DNA of 64,000 bases from Picosynechococcus sp. PCC 7117 (GCF_001693275.1 NZ_CP016477.1:248001-312000); one strand, 5' to 3'; positions 44,866 through 55,000 are shown, counted from the stretch's first letter. Numbers and translations: made by a program. The notes: generated by a model not told the origin, from the letters alone.

Positions 44866-45042
44866 CTAGAAACTATAAAGGCCAGGGGCATAAGATTCGA
44901 CAACATTACCGGTTTCTTCACAACTCACCATTAAATAATCGCAGGTTTCACAAGTTGTTTCCCGCAGGCTAGAGTTGTGTAAATAACGGCGCAGAGCTGG
45001 AGCACCACAGTTCGGACAAGGGAGCGAATATGAACAATCCAT
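44866..45042 (-). CDS. Small zinc-ribbon protein, 58 residues
   Basis: A short protein from the ATG at 45042: MDCSYSLPCPNCGAPALRRY and onward. Two CxxC pairs (CPNC and CETC, 25 residues apart) predict one zinc ribbon; a later ESYAPGLYSF is the C-terminus. Upstream extension to 45105 adds residues of no likeness. Similar 50-60 residue replication-restart-like zinc ribbons are widespread in cyanobacteria, but no role is known. Isolated gene. Confidence 0.7.
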   Translation of the reverse strand: MDCSYSLPCPNCGAPALRRYLHNSSLRETTCETCDYLMVSCEETGNVVESYAPGLYSF

Positions 45043-45389
45043 AGCTTTGTCCTGAATTCTAAAAAAATTAAGGTCGGTGATTTTGAGGGTCGTTTGAAGT
45101 TTCATTAAAAAGCTTTTAAATGCAATTGAGTTGATCCCAAGAATATTCTCTTACCTTTTTCTTTGATCCTAAACATACTTAAGACTAATTTAAGTTTTTA
45201 CCGAAAAATAGTCAAAAACAGTTTCGGGTTTTCCGTACTTTTAAGTAAAGGTTAACAAAAAAATATTAAGTTTGTCGGCCCTTTAAAAGAGTGTGAGCCT
45301 CCGTCGGGACACATCTTTCACAAGGCCAGTGAACCTTAGCAGTAGGGGAATGGGATAAGATGACGGGCAGTCATTGTCTATGAAAAATT
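45043..45389. other. 347-base divergent intergenic region
   Basis: Contains promoters for the zinc-ribbon gene (left) and menB (right). It has several poly-A and poly-T stretches. A GC-richer piece at about 45290-45370 (gagcctccgtcgggacacat and after) could fold, but matches no RNA family I know. It carries no GCGATCGC. Confidence 0.35.
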
Positions 45390-46226
45390 ATGGAATCTCT
45401 TGCTTGGCAAGCCGTCAAAGCTTACGAAGATATTTTGTATCAAAAGTTAGATGGGATTGCAAAAATCACGATTAATCGTCCCCACAAGCGCAATGCCTTT
45501 CGACCCCAGACAATCTTTGAAATGTATGAGGCCTTCTGCGATGCCCGGGAAGATCAAGACATCGGTGTCATCCTGCTCACGGGGGCTGGCCCCCATACGG
45601 ATGGGAAATATGCGTTCTGCTCTGGTGGCGACCAATCGGTGCGGGGTGAAGGGGGTTATGTCGATCAAGCCGGGGTACCGCGCCTAAACGTGCTGGATCT
45701 GCAGAAACTGATTCGCTCGATGCCCAAGGTGGTGATCGCTTTGGTGGCGGGCTACGCGATCGGCGGCGGCCATGTACTGCATCTTCTCTGTGATCTAACG
45801 ATTGCCGCAGATAATGCAATTTTTGGGCAAACGGGGCCAAAAGTAGGCAGTTTTGACGGTGGATTTGGGGCGAGTTACATGGCGCGCATTGTCGGACAAA
45901 AAAAAGCCCGGGAAATTTGGTTTCTTTGTCGCCAGTATGATGCCCAGCAAGCGTTGCAAATGGGCTTGGTAAATCAGGTGGTTCCCGTCGCCCAGCTAGA
46001 GGCTGAGGGGGTGCAGTGGGCCAGGGAAGTGTTGAGTAAAAGCCCCATTGCGATTCGCTGTCTTAAGGCGGCGCTGAATGCTGATTGTGATGGGCAAGTG
46101 GGCCTCCAGGAGCTAGCGGGGAATGCCACTATGCTTTATTACATGACAGAAGAGGGCAGAGAAGGGAAGCAGGCTTTTTTGGAAAAGCGATCGCCAAATT
46201 TCCGCCAATATCCCTGGTTGCCGTAA
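45390..46226 (+). CDS. menB: 1,4-dihydroxy-2-naphthoyl-CoA synthase
   Basis: A 278-residue crotonase-fold enzyme. The MenB-specific segments are clear: [41 protein letters not shown] stretch, [37 protein letters not shown], and [17 protein letters not shown] at the end. It closes the naphthoate ring in phylloquinone synthesis, the photosystem I quinone. It is a single gene with an upstream GC-rich leader. Confidence 0.96.
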   Translation: MESLAWQAVKAYEDILYQKLDGIAKITINRPHKRNAFRPQTIFEMYEAFCDAREDQDIGVILLTGAGPHTDGKYAFCSGGDQSVRGEGGYVDQAGVPRLNVLDLQKLIRSMPKVVIALVAGYAIGGGHVLHLLCDLTIAADNAIFGQTGPKVGSFDGGFGASYMARIVGQKKAREIWFLCRQYDAQQALQMGLVNQVVPVAQLEAEGVQWAREVLSKSPIAIRCLKAALNADCDGQVGLQELAGNATMLYYMTEEGREGKQAFLEKRSPNFRQYPWLP

Positions 46227-46408
46227 AAAACCCAAGGTGATCACCCAGGTAAGATGAGGATTCATTACCACTAAAGGATCCCAATTTGGTAGAGTAGATA
46301 CCGATATAAAACCGGATAGCTTGTCCCTATTAGATCCCAGACTTTTAAAAAATTAAGTGGAACGGACAAGATTAGTTCCGCCCTGAGATTGACAAAAAGA
46401 GGTTAATC

Positions 46409-47245
46409 ATGAAGTTACGTTCGTTATTAGCAGCCATTCTGGCTCTGTGTATCGGCGTGCTAACTGCTTGTAGTGAAGCGCCCGATGCTGCGACCGTCGA
46501 TGTGAAGCAACTAACATACGACGAAATTCTCAATACAGGACTCGCGAACTCCTGCCCCCAAATCGCGAACTTCACCCGGGGAACAATTCCCATTGCCCCC
46601 AATGAAACCATTGAATTCTCTGACCTCTGCTTAGAGCCTCAAACCTATTTCGTTAAGGAAGAGCCCCTCAACAAGCGTCGTGAAGCTGAATTCATCGAAG
46701 GTAAGCCCCTTACCCGCTACACCTCTTCCCTCGAACAAATGACCGGGAAGATCAAAGCCGATAGCGAAGGGCTCCTTACCCTGGTAGAAGAAGACGGTAT
46801 CGATTTCCAACCGATTACGGTTCAGTTGCCCGGTGGTGACCAAGTACCTTTCCTCTTCACCATTAAAAATCTAGTGGCCCAGACCTCTACCCCGTCTGAC
46901 TCCATCAACACTTCCACTGACTTTATCGGTGAATTCCGGGTCCCCCCCTATCGTGGTGCCGTATTCCTTGATCCCAAGGCCCGTGGTACCGCTAGTGGTT
47001 ATGACAACGCTGTCGCTCTACCTTCCCAAGCCGATGAAGAAGAGCTAACCCGCGCCAACATCAAGCAGTATGAATCTCGCACTGGTGAAATTTCCCTGCA
47101 AATTGCCAAAATCGACGAGAAAACTGGTGAAATTGCCGGCACCTTTGAAAGCGAGCAAACTTCATCCACTGACATGGGTGCAGAAGATCCCGAAGAAGTC
47201 CGAATTCGCGGTATTTTCTATGCACGTCTAAAGACGGCTGCTTAA
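46409..47245 (+). CDS. psbO: Photosystem II manganese-stabilising protein
   Basis: A 278-residue precursor. A signal peptide (MKLRSLLAAILALCIG) ends in a lipoprotein-like LTAC with Cys21. Mature features: conserved Cys49 and Cys74 (NSCPQIANF, FSDLCLEPQ) that form the disulfide, GxxRxxPPYRGAVFLDPKARG-type segment, and the DLCL to EEL beta-barrel region. PsbO shields the Mn4CaO5 cluster on the lumenal side of PSII. A GAGG ribosome site lies 6 bases before the ATG, and a strong terminator follows. Confidence 0.98.
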   Translation: MKLRSLLAAILALCIGVLTACSEAPDAATVDVKQLTYDEILNTGLANSCPQIANFTRGTIPIAPNETIEFSDLCLEPQTYFVKEEPLNKRREAEFIEGKPLTRYTSSLEQMTGKIKADSEGLLTLVEEDGIDFQPITVQLPGGDQVPFLFTIKNLVAQTSTPSDSINTSTDFIGEFRVPPYRGAVFLDPKARGTASGYDNAVALPSQADEEELTRANIKQYESRTGEISLQIAKIDEKTGEIAGTFESEQTSSTDMGAEDPEEVRIRGIFYARLKTAA

Positions 47246-47274
47246 TTTCAACTTCTCAAACACTGTTCAATCGA

Positions 47275-47296
47275 GGGGCGGCAATGCCCCTTTTTT
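47275..47296 (+). terminator. Intrinsic terminator of psbO
   Basis: GGGGC (47275-47279) pairs with GCCCC (47286-47290) around a six-base loop, then six T. Confidence 0.85.
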
Positions 47297-47481
47297 GTGG
47301 TCTTTTTTCGTTGTGGTTGACTAAATTTTCGTCTACCTCTTTCCCAAACTCTTTTAGAGAAAGCTTTCGAGAAGAAAAATCTGGATTTTAGGCTAGTCGT
47401 AAAAAAACTGAACATAAAAAAGATCCAGAGTCAGGGAACCCTAGATCATCGCCTCATCCTCTTGGGATGGCTCATTGATGT

Positions 47482-48678
47482 TTAGGACAATGTATCCAAG
47501 TAATCCCGCATAATATTGCGACGTTTGGGCTGGCGGAGTTTCTGGAGGGCCTTGGCCTCAATTTGGCGTACTCGTTCCCGCGAAAGCTCTAGCATTCGGC
47601 CAATCTCTGCGAGGGAGTAGGTTTTACCATCGCCTAGACCATAGCGCAGTTGAATGACTTCCCGTTCCCGGTCGGTGAGTTCTGTCAGTAAGTTATGCAA
47701 GTCACGTTGCAGAGACTCCCGCACAAGATTTTCTTCGGGGGAAGCATCTTGGGTTTCTAGGAGATCGCCTAATTCTGTGTCTCGGTCTTTGCCGACGCGA
47801 ATTTCGAGGGAGACGGAACGGGGAACCTTTTGTAAGACCTCTCGCACCTGCTCTGGGGTCATCTCCAGGGCCTGGGCTACGTCGTCTAAGCTGGGGGTAC
47901 AACCTTGGGTTTGGGAAATTTGCCGCTGTGCTTTTTTGATTTTATTGAGCTTTTCGGTGACATGAACCGGGAGACGGATGGTGCGACTTTGGGTGGCGAT
48001 CGCCCGGGTAATGCCCTGACGAATCCACCAGTAGGCATAGGTCGAGAAGCGATAGCCCTTTGTCGGGTCGAACTTATCCACCGCCCGCTCTAAACCGAGG
48101 GTTCCTTCTTGGATAAGGTCTAAAAGTTCGAGGCCGCGATTCTGATATTTTTTGGCCACCGAAACCACCAAACGGAGGTTGGCCTGGATCATGTGCTCTT
48201 TTGCCTTGGCCCCAGCCTTGAGGATCGAGTCAAGTTCTTTAACGCTTAAGCCCACTTGCTCGGCCCAACGCTGTTTACCCTGGCGAATGATATCCCGCAA
48301 CACGGCTCGCTCTAGGTCCATTTCCTGGGCCCAGCGATTGAGGGAAGGACGGCAACCCAACTCAATGGCTAGGCGGTCATGGACATTGATACAACTCAAA
48401 AATTCTGCCAAAATTTCGTCGCCTGCTTCTGCCCCCTCTTGTCGTTTTTCCAAAAGCTGGATATAATTTTGAACCTTGCGGGCTTCCGTTAGCTCCTCAT
48501 CTCTTTCGAGTAACGGTACGCGCCCGATGTCCTGCAGATACAGCCTCACTAAATCTGTGGTCTGACCATTCCGGAGGGTTGTTTCATCCGGATCAAACAC
48601 AGCAAGCTCATCGTTGCTAGCGGTTTCGGTTAGGGAGTCAAAGGAACCTTGGCTCTTGGACTGCTTGGCGGTGGTCAT
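47482..48678 (-). CDS. sigC: Group 2 sigma-70 factor, probably SigC
   Basis: A 398-residue sigma factor from the ATG at 48678 (MTTAKQSKSQGSFDS). Regions 1.2 (LVRLYLQDIGRVPLLERDEE), 2 (AKEHMIQANLRLVVSVAKKY, KGYRFSTYAYWWIRQGITRAI), 3 and 4 (LTDREREVIQLRYGLGDGKT, LSRERVRQIEAKALQKLRQP) are complete. The main SigA has an EDSIRVYLQEIGRIRLL-type region 1.2 and a basic N-terminus, which this lacks, so it is a non-essential group 2 factor. The C-terminal extension RRNIMRDYLDTLS and region 1.2 resemble SigC, though my assignment within group 2 rests on memory of sequences. Confidence 0.88.
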   Translation of the reverse strand: MTTAKQSKSQGSFDSLTETASNDELAVFDPDETTLRNGQTTDLVRLYLQDIGRVPLLERDEELTEARKVQNYIQLLEKRQEGAEAGDEILAEFLSCINVHDRLAIELGCRPSLNRWAQEMDLERAVLRDIIRQGKQRWAEQVGLSVKELDSILKAGAKAKEHMIQANLRLVVSVAKKYQNRGLELLDLIQEGTLGLERAVDKFDPTKGYRFSTYAYWWIRQGITRAIATQSRTIRLPVHVTEKLNKIKKAQRQISQTQGCTPSLDDVAQALEMTPEQVREVLQKVPRSVSLEIRVGKDRDTELGDLLETQDASPEENLVRESLQRDLHNLLTELTDREREVIQLRYGLGDGKTYSLAEIGRMLELSRERVRQIEAKALQKLRQPKRRNIMRDYLDTLS

Positions 48679-49092
48679 AATGGCGACTCTCCTGAAAAAT
48701 ATTAGGGGGGTGCTTACCCTTAAATTTCCCTGAATAAAAGTCCTTTTCAAGGTTTTGATATATAAATTAACATCTCGGCCCTAGTCCAAAGGCGATCGCC
48801 GCTACAGTTTCATGTCAAATTTTCATGACAAAATAATCCTTTAAAGGCCAACAAAATCGTCAAATATTGCCAGTATCCAAGGCGTTTTTGTCAGCATTTA
48901 CCAATATAAAAACAAGGCGATCGCCCCCAAAGCCTAAAAACTCGAAAAACTTAATTTGCGGTGGTTCTAGCGACCCCATAGAATTAAACTCGCGCCACAG
49001 AAAACAGGGTTTTGTACCGTACCGATCAATACAATTCGCCCGCTTTTCCCGTTGCATGATTAGTCCTAAACCATTCAGCTTTTAAATTGACC
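48679..49092. other. 414-base divergent intergenic region
   Basis: Lies between sigC and argZ, which point away from each other. It contains three GCGATCGC sites and no RNA gene that I recognise. A 72-codon frame at 48867-49085 (plus) has no ribosome site and no family likeness. Confidence 0.4.
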
Positions 49093-51204
49093 ATGACCAA
49101 CCCAACCCGCATTTTGATGTGTGCCCCCGACCATTACGAGGTGGACTATGTCATTAACCCTTGGATGGAAGGAAACGTCCACAAATCGTCCCAAGCTCAA
49201 GCCATTGAACAGTGGCAGGCCCTACATCAAATCATCAAAGAGTATGCCGTTGTTGATCTCGTGCCCCCTGCCCAGGGCTGGCCAGATATGGTTTTCACGG
49301 CCAATGCCGGTCTGGTCTTGGGTCAAAAAGCGATTCTCAGTCGTTTCTATCACCCAGAGCGCCAAGGGGAAGAACCCTACTTTAAGCAATGGTTTGCGGA
49401 AAATGCTTTCCAGGTCTATGAGCTGCCCCAGGATTTGCCCTTTGAAGGGGCAGGCGATGCCCTCTTTGACCGGGATTCTGGAGCGTTGTGGGCTGGTTAT
49501 GGTTTTCGCTCTGAACTCGACTCCCACGCCTACATTGCCCAATGGCTCGATGTGGAAGTTTTATCCCTACGCCTGATCGATCCCCGCTTTTATCACTTGG
49601 ATACTTGCTTTTGTCCCCTCAGCGGCGGTTATCTCCTCTACTATCCTCCCGCCTTTGATACCTACTCCAATGCCCTAATTGAGCGGCGGATTCCGGCGGA
49701 GAAGCGTATTGTTGTCCCCGAACCGGATGCGGTGAACTTTGCCTGCAATGCGGTCAATGTCGATGATGTGATCATCATGAATAAAATCAGCCCAGAACTC
49801 GAAACGGCGATCGCCACCAAGGGCTTTCAGGTACGACAAACGTCCCTCACTGAATTTCTCAAGGCAGGGGGGGCTGCAAAATGTTTAACCCTAAAAACCA
49901 CAGAACCGATTCAAGAAACCGCCCAAGCCAATGCTCCGGTGGATAGTCGGATTATTCACCTCGAAGGGCATCTCCTCGATGCGGGCATTTTGAACCAAGC
50001 CTTGGATTTAATCAATGAACAGGGCGGCAGCGCAAAAGTATTAAATTTCAACCTCGGCATCGAGCGAAAAAATACGTCATCGGCCAATGTACGGGTATCC
50101 GCACCCTCTCCCACCACCATGGAGGACATTATGTCCGCCCTCATTGAAATGGGCGCGATCAGTGCTTCGGCAGAAGATATTCAGGATGCGCACCTAGAAA
50201 CCGTGAAGCAAATGGGAGTCGCCCCCGATGATTTTTATGTGACGAATATCTATCCCACGGAAGTCAGGATCAAAGGCCAATGGGTTAAGGTGAGCCACCA
50301 ACGCATGGACGGGGCGATCGCCATTAGTGAGAGCAACGGCACTATTCATGCCCGCTGTCGTCTGTTGCGGGATCTCCAGGTGGGGGAAAAGGTCGTTGTG
50401 GGCATCGACGGGATTCGCACCAACCATAAAACCACCGCTCGCCCCAGTGCCGAAAAACAAGAATTTAGCTTCATGGGGGCCGGGGTTTCGAGTGAACGCC
50501 GTGTGGAATTGGTCGTTGAGCAAATTGCCTGGGAACTCCATAAAATCCGTGCCCAGGGTGGAAAAGTCGCGGTCACGGCTGGGCCAGTGGTGATCCATAC
50601 CGGGGGGGCGCAACATCTCGCTAGTTTAATTCGCCAGGGCTATGTCCATACTTTGCTCGGTGGTAATGCGATCGCCGTCCACGACATTGAACAATCAATG
50701 ATGGGCACTTCCCTCGGCGTTGACATGAATAAAGGCGTCCCCGTGCGTGGTGGCCACCGTCACCATCTCAAAGTAATCAATACCATTCGTCGCTGTGGCA
50801 GTATCGCCAATGCCGTGGCCCAGGGGCTCATTACAAAGGGGGTAATGTATGAATGCGTCCAAAATAATGTGCCCTTCTGTTTAGCCGGATCTATTCGTGA
50901 TGATGGCCCTCTCCCGGATACAGAAATGGATCTGATTCGCGCCCAGGAAGAATATGCTCGCTTGCTAGAAGGCACCAATATGGTTTTGATGCTTTCGACA
51001 ATGCTCCATTCCATTGGCGTCGGCAATATGACTCCTGCCGGGGTGAAGATGGTCTGTGTCGATATTAATCCTGCGGTGGTCACAAAACTAAGCGATCGCG
51101 GCTCGGTGGAATCCGTCGGCGTGGTCACCGATGTGGGACTATTCCTCAGTCTCCTGACGCGACAACTGGATCGACTCAACCAAAAGGCTGCCATCACTGT
51201 GTAA
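49093..51204 (+). CDS. argZ: Bifunctional arginine dihydrolase / ornithine cyclodeaminase (ArgZ/AgrE)
   Basis: A 703-residue fused enzyme from the ATG at 49093. Residues 1-270 form a guanidino-group modifying domain with ICAP-like MCAPDHYEVDYVINPWM, FEGAGDALF, DTCFCPL and the catalytic Cys264 in AKCLTLKT, as in ArgZ. Residues from about 285 match the LOR/SDH C-terminal half (TIGR00300-like; FMGAGVSSERRVELVVEQI, GNAIAVHDIEQSMMGTSLG, RGSVESVGVVTDVG) that in AgrE acts as ornithine cyclodeaminase. It turns arginine into ornithine, ammonia and carbon dioxide, then ornithine into proline, mobilising cyanophycin nitrogen. Confidence 0.93.
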   Translation: MTNPTRILMCAPDHYEVDYVINPWMEGNVHKSSQAQAIEQWQALHQIIKEYAVVDLVPPAQGWPDMVFTANAGLVLGQKAILSRFYHPERQGEEPYFKQWFAENAFQVYELPQDLPFEGAGDALFDRDSGALWAGYGFRSELDSHAYIAQWLDVEVLSLRLIDPRFYHLDTCFCPLSGGYLLYYPPAFDTYSNALIERRIPAEKRIVVPEPDAVNFACNAVNVDDVIIMNKISPELETAIATKGFQVRQTSLTEFLKAGGAAKCLTLKTTEPIQETAQANAPVDSRIIHLEGHLLDAGILNQALDLINEQGGSAKVLNFNLGIERKNTSSANVRVSAPSPTTMEDIMSALIEMGAISASAEDIQDAHLETVKQMGVAPDDFYVTNIYPTEVRIKGQWVKVSHQRMDGAIAISESNGTIHARCRLLRDLQVGEKVVVGIDGIRTNHKTTARPSAEKQEFSFMGAGVSSERRVELVVEQIAWELHKIRAQGGKVAVTAGPVVIHTGGAQHLASLIRQGYVHTLLGGNAIAVHDIEQSMMGTSLGVDMNKGVPVRGGHRHHLKVINTIRRCGSIANAVAQGLITKGVMYECVQNNVPFCLAGSIRDDGPLPDTEMDLIRAQEEYARLLEGTNMVLMLSTMLHSIGVGNMTPAGVKMVCVDINPAVVTKLSDRGSVESVGVVTDVGLFLSLLTRQLDRLNQKAAITV

Positions 51205-51234
51205 TTTTCCCAAATAATCCAGGCGATCGCCAAA

Positions 51235-51268
51235 AAACTCCCTCGGAAATTCTGGGGAGTTTTTTTGT
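51235..51268 (+). terminator. Intrinsic terminator of argZ
   Basis: AAACTCCC (51235-51242) pairs with GGGAGTTT (51255-51262), followed by more T. Confidence 0.82.
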
Positions 51269-51292
51269 TGCTGCTCCCGAATCATAGCGATT

Positions 51293-51321
51293 AAAAAAAC
51301 CACTAGATACAAAACTAGTGG
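51293..51321 (-). terminator. Intrinsic terminator of the RNA-binding protein gene
   Basis: On the minus strand CCACTAG pairs with CTAGTGG around an eight-base loop, then seven T. It ends the convergent rbp gene, whose stop is about 80 bases upstream. Confidence 0.85.
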
Positions 51322-51403
51322 CCTCACTGAATTTAATTCATGTTGTTTGGGAGCATGGGTCGTTTCTTAGAAATTACATCCCATGCCAACGCAGAGATGA
51401 TAT

Positions 51404-51658
51404 TTAGCGGCTGTTGGTGCGGGGTCTTGCTTTATTGACCTTCATGTCGCGGCCCATCCAGCTAGCACCATCGAGGGCTTCAATCGCCTTATCTTCTTCT
51501 TCATCGTTAGACATTTCCACAAAGCCAAAGCCACGCTTTCTTTGGGTTTCACGGTCTACCGGAAGATAAACGCGTTTTACTTTACCGTAGTCATTAAAGA
51601 CTTCACGAAGATCGTCTTCTTCTACGGCGTAGTCCAGGTTTCCAACATAAATTGACAT
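51404..51658 (-). CDS. RRM-domain RNA-binding protein (Rbp)
   Basis: An 84-residue single RNA-recognition motif: RNP2 IYVGNL at 3-8 and RNP1 KRGFGFVEM at 41-49, both with the aromatic residues that stack on RNA, then a short basic tail (KVNKARPRTNSR). Cyanobacterial Rbp proteins of this size bind mRNA, some rising in the cold, some directing thylakoid mRNA localisation. The glycine-rich tail of cold-induced types is absent here, so which type is open. The upstream 5' region is A/T-rich. Confidence 0.93.
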   Translation of the reverse strand: MSIYVGNLDYAVEEDDLREVFNDYGKVKRVYLPVDRETQRKRGFGFVEMSNDEEEDKAIEALDGASWMGRDMKVNKARPRTNSR

Positions 51659-52033
51659 AAAAATTGTCTCCTTAAAGATGACTTAATCTGTGCATCGGGG
51701 AAGGAGAGTTCGTAGTCGTATCGGGCGGGGAGATTTTCTGTCAATACTGTCGTAACCAAACACAATACCAAACGAGACAAAACCGTAACCGAGTACTTTC
51801 GAATTCTTTTGATTCCCAACAATACTAGGCTAGCACAGTCAAAAAAATAAACACAAGTTTTGGGGGGCACTTGTTTTGTAGAATAAATAAAGTTTTATGA
51901 AGCGCTTTCTCCTTTTTTTGATAGCCTGAGCACTTTTACTTAGATAATCGCAGAGTCACCCTTCCTTTAAGCTTTGTTCTGGGTACCCAGGCTGTTGTTG
52001 GCCGCACATTCCGAGGCAAAACGATCCATCAAG
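51659..52033. other. 375-base divergent intergenic region
   Basis: Separates rbp and mgtE. It is A/T-rich with long T and A stretches and no GCGATCGC. The part next to rbp is likely its untranslated leader. No gene or RNA motif is recognised; the 60 bases before mgtE read open but lack a start with a ribosome site. Confidence 0.35.
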
Positions 52034-53404
52034 ATGACTACATCCGCTAAACATACTGAGCTGCGCCAGTTGGTCCGAAGCCAATTGTTGCTTTTGCTGG
52101 AATCGAATAATTTGCAAGGGGCTAAATCGCTACTTGTGCCCGTACAGCCCGTTGACATTGCCGAGGCGATCGAAGATTTACCAGAATCGATGCAGGTCAT
52201 TGCTTTCCGTCTGCTTTCTAAAGCAGAGGCCATCGAAGTCTATGAATATCTAGATTCATCGGTGCAGCAGGCCCTCATTCAAAAATTTAAGCGCCAGGAA
52301 GTGCGGGAAGTCGTTGACCAGATGTCCCCCGATGACCGGGTTCGTCTTTTCGATGAATTACCGGCGAAGGTGGTACGGCAGCTCCTAGAACAGCTCAGCC
52401 CTGAAGAAAGACAGGCGACGAATCTTTTGCTCGGTTATGAGGAAGATACCGCTGGCCGGGTAATGACCCCGGAGTATATTTCCCTCAAAGAAACCTTCAC
52501 CGTTTCAGAAACCATCGAGCGGATTCGGCAACAGGCCAGCAAATCGGAAATTATCTACTACCTCTATGTCACTAACGCGTCCCGGCAACTGGTAGGCATT
52601 GTCTCCCTACGGGATCTTGTTGTCTCTGAGCCAGATTTACCGTTGTCAGAGATTATGACCAGGGATGTGGTCTCGGTTCATACAGATACTGACCAAGAGG
52701 AAGTGGCGCGAACGATTCAACGGTATGACCTACTCGCTTTACCTGTGGTGGATCGAGAAGATCGTCTGGTGGGGGTCGTTACGGTGGACGATGTGATCGA
52801 CATTATTGAACGGGAAGCCACAGAAGATATCTATGCGTTGGGGGGGCTGCAAACGGATGGTGATAATTATTTCCAAATGAATCTGTGGACGGTGGCTCGA
52901 CAGCGGGTTGTGTGGTTGTTTGTGTTGCTAATTACGAATACCTTTACGGGCTGGATTATTAGCTCCCAGCAGTCGCTCTTGGAACAGGTGGTGATTTTGG
53001 CGGCATTTATTCCGCTCTTGACGGGGACTGGAGGAAATGTGGGGGCACAGTCTTCAACGGTGGTGATTCGGGGTTTGAATACGGAAGATTTGAACGATCT
53101 AGGGCCAGCGAAGGTAGTCGGACGGGAGGCGATCGCCGGGGCTTTGTTAGGGGCGATCCTGGGGATTGTGGTGATTGTCTGGGCCTACTTTCTCCAGGGA
53201 AATCTGGCGGTGGCCATTTCGGTGGGGATCAGTTTGGTGGCGATCGCCGTGCTGGCATCGGTGGCTGGCTCCTCGCTACCATTTTTGTTCCGATACCTAG
53301 GGTTAGACCCGGCCCTAATGTCGGCACCCTTTATTACAACGGCGGTGGACGTGATTGGGGTTTTGATTTACTTTAATATCGCCCGCATGATGTTGAGGTT
53401 ATGA
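52034..53404 (+). CDS. mgtE: MgtE-type magnesium transporter
   Basis: A 456-residue MgtE from the ATG at 52034. The cytosolic N domain (DIAEAIEDLPESMQVIAFRL), two CBS domains (VMTPEYISL, LPLSEIMTRDVVSVHTD) that sense magnesium, and five C-terminal membrane helices with the pore motifs LTGTGGNVGAQSSTVVIRGL and TTAVDVIGVLIYF are present. It imports Mg2+ when the cell is low and closes when cytosolic Mg2+ binds. A WD40 gene follows 36 bases later and may share its transcript. Confidence 0.95.
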   Translation: MTTSAKHTELRQLVRSQLLLLLESNNLQGAKSLLVPVQPVDIAEAIEDLPESMQVIAFRLLSKAEAIEVYEYLDSSVQQALIQKFKRQEVREVVDQMSPDDRVRLFDELPAKVVRQLLEQLSPEERQATNLLLGYEEDTAGRVMTPEYISLKETFTVSETIERIRQQASKSEIIYYLYVTNASRQLVGIVSLRDLVVSEPDLPLSEIMTRDVVSVHTDTDQEEVARTIQRYDLLALPVVDREDRLVGVVTVDDVIDIIEREATEDIYALGGLQTDGDNYFQMNLWTVARQRVVWLFVLLITNTFTGWIISSQQSLLEQVVILAAFIPLLTGTGGNVGAQSSTVVIRGLNTEDLNDLGPAKVVGREAIAGALLGAILGIVVIVWAYFLQGNLAVAISVGISLVAIAVLASVAGSSLPFLFRYLGLDPALMSAPFITTAVDVIGVLIYFNIARMMLRL

Positions 53405-53440
53405 TAAGGCGAACGCACCCGTGAGGAGGGTCATGTTTTG

Positions 53441-55000
53441 ATGGGAAAAAAGCAGCAATGGTTGGAATTTGCAGAATTAGGTTTGCTGCTGCTGGTTTTC
53501 TTGGCGTGGATCTGGGATGTGATTCAAGGCGACGGTAATTCGACAGCTTCATTAGTCATGTTCCTGTTCTGGATCACCCTAGGGCTAAATTTTTTTAACC
53601 GCATTGCCCATCAACGACACCAGCGGCGACAAATCCTGGGCATGGTGCGCAGCCTTGAGCAACGTTTACAAGGTCAGTTTCAAGGACAACTGCAACCCCT
53701 CACCGAACAAATTCGCCAAGCGAGCCAAATCAATGCCAGCCTGGCCCAAATCGAAACAGATGGAGAAATGCAAACCTATCTGCGCAGTTTAGAAAAAGCC
53801 CTAACCAATGTGGTGCAGTATCTCAATGAAGCTGTCTTGGATGAACGACTCACGAATTTAGAACAGGAATTTTTACGGCAGCAACCTACCCCAGCCGCAA
53901 CATCTCCAGCCATCGCCCAGGCAGTTGCCGATGATCTAAAACCAGAGGCGATCGCCGATCCTTGGGCCACGGAAACACTCCCCGCTCCAGAACCACCCGC
54001 AGCGCCGCAACCCAAGCAGCAATGGCAGTTAGTCGCTACTATCCCAGCCCACCGAGATTGTGTGAGTGCTTTAGCCTTTAGTGCCGATCAAAAATTCCTC
54101 GCGAGTGGCAGTTGGGATCATCAATTAAAACTCTGGCGCGTAGACGATCAAAAGCAAATTTCCCAAGTGAACGCCCACGAGCAGGGTATTTTAAATCTAG
54201 CATTCATCCCCCCTGTGACCGGAGCCAAGGCGGAGACAGAACAAATAGAAACATTGGCGATCGCCAGTAGTAGTTTTTCGCCGGAGATCAAGCTCTGGCA
54301 CCTCGACCAAAGCCAAGCGGTGCCCCAACTCACGCTTCAAAAATCCCTGGAGGGACACCAAGGGGCCGTTTATGCCATGGCTTTGACAGGCCAACAAACA
54401 CTCATCACCGGGAGTCACGATCAGACCCTGCGCCAGTGGCAACTTGAGGCTGGTAGCGTTTATCAACAAACCCTTGATCTCAATGATCAGATCCAGGCGA
54501 TCGCCCTGGCTCCCAAAGAAAACCTCTTTATCAGCGGTGGCACAGAGGGCATCCTCAAGTTTTGGCGCACCACGGATCATCGCTTACTCGGTAGTTTAAA
54601 AAATGATCCCCCCGCAGCTATTGCGGCGATCGCCATCCGCACTGATGGTAAATTGTTTGCCTCTGCTGGCGAACATGGCCTGATTCATCTGTGGCAAGTG
54701 GATATTAATCACCTAGAGGTTTTACCGGAAACTGTGCCTTGTTTTACCCTCGAAGCCCACGAAAAGCCCATTACCCAGCTTCTGTTTAGTCGTCAAGGTC
54801 ATTTTCTCCTGAGCAGTAGCGTCGATGGCACGATCAAAATTTGGCAGTTAGGCATCACTGAGCCTTTGACGACGTTAAATTTCAACACTCCCGACCAAGA
54901 AGATCATGTACGTTTACTGTCCCTAGCCCTCACTGCCGATGGGCGGACCCTCGCGGCGGGCGGTTCCGATGGCACGATCAAAATTTGGCAGCAAGTTTAA
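53441..55000 (+). CDS. Membrane-anchored WD40-repeat protein
   Basis: A 519-residue protein. Two hydrophobic segments at about residues 8-48 anchor it, a Gln-rich coiled-coil part runs to about 150, a Pro/Ala linker follows, and seven WD40 blades fill about 195-519 (SGSWDHQLKLW, TGSHDQTLRQWQ, SGGTEGILKFW, SSSVDGTIKIWQ, AGGSDGTIKIWQ among them). The propeller is complete and would face the cytosol or lumen as a binding platform. No enzyme domain. The closest partner by position is mgtE. Function unknown. Confidence 0.85.
   Translation: MGKKQQWLEFAELGLLLLVFLAWIWDVIQGDGNSTASLVMFLFWITLGLNFFNRIAHQRHQRRQILGMVRSLEQRLQGQFQGQLQPLTEQIRQASQINASLAQIETDGEMQTYLRSLEKALTNVVQYLNEAVLDERLTNLEQEFLRQQPTPAATSPAIAQAVADDLKPEAIADPWATETLPAPEPPAAPQPKQQWQLVATIPAHRDCVSALAFSADQKFLASGSWDHQLKLWRVDDQKQISQVNAHEQGILNLAFIPPVTGAKAETEQIETLAIASSSFSPEIKLWHLDQSQAVPQLTLQKSLEGHQGAVYAMALTGQQTLITGSHDQTLRQWQLEAGSVYQQTLDLNDQIQAIALAPKENLFISGGTEGILKFWRTTDHRLLGSLKNDPPAAIAAIAIRTDGKLFASAGEHGLIHLWQVDINHLEVLPETVPCFTLEAHEKPITQLLFSRQGHFLLSSSVDGTIKIWQLGITEPLTTLNFNTPDQEDHVRLLSLALTADGRTLAAGGSDGTIKIWQQV

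Noticed and set aside
45290..45370. Possible structured RNA upstream of menB
   Set aside because: GC-richer and foldable, but matches no known family and has no terminator.
48867..49085. 72-codon frame between sigC and argZ
   Set aside because: No ribosome site or conserved feature; likely promoter DNA.
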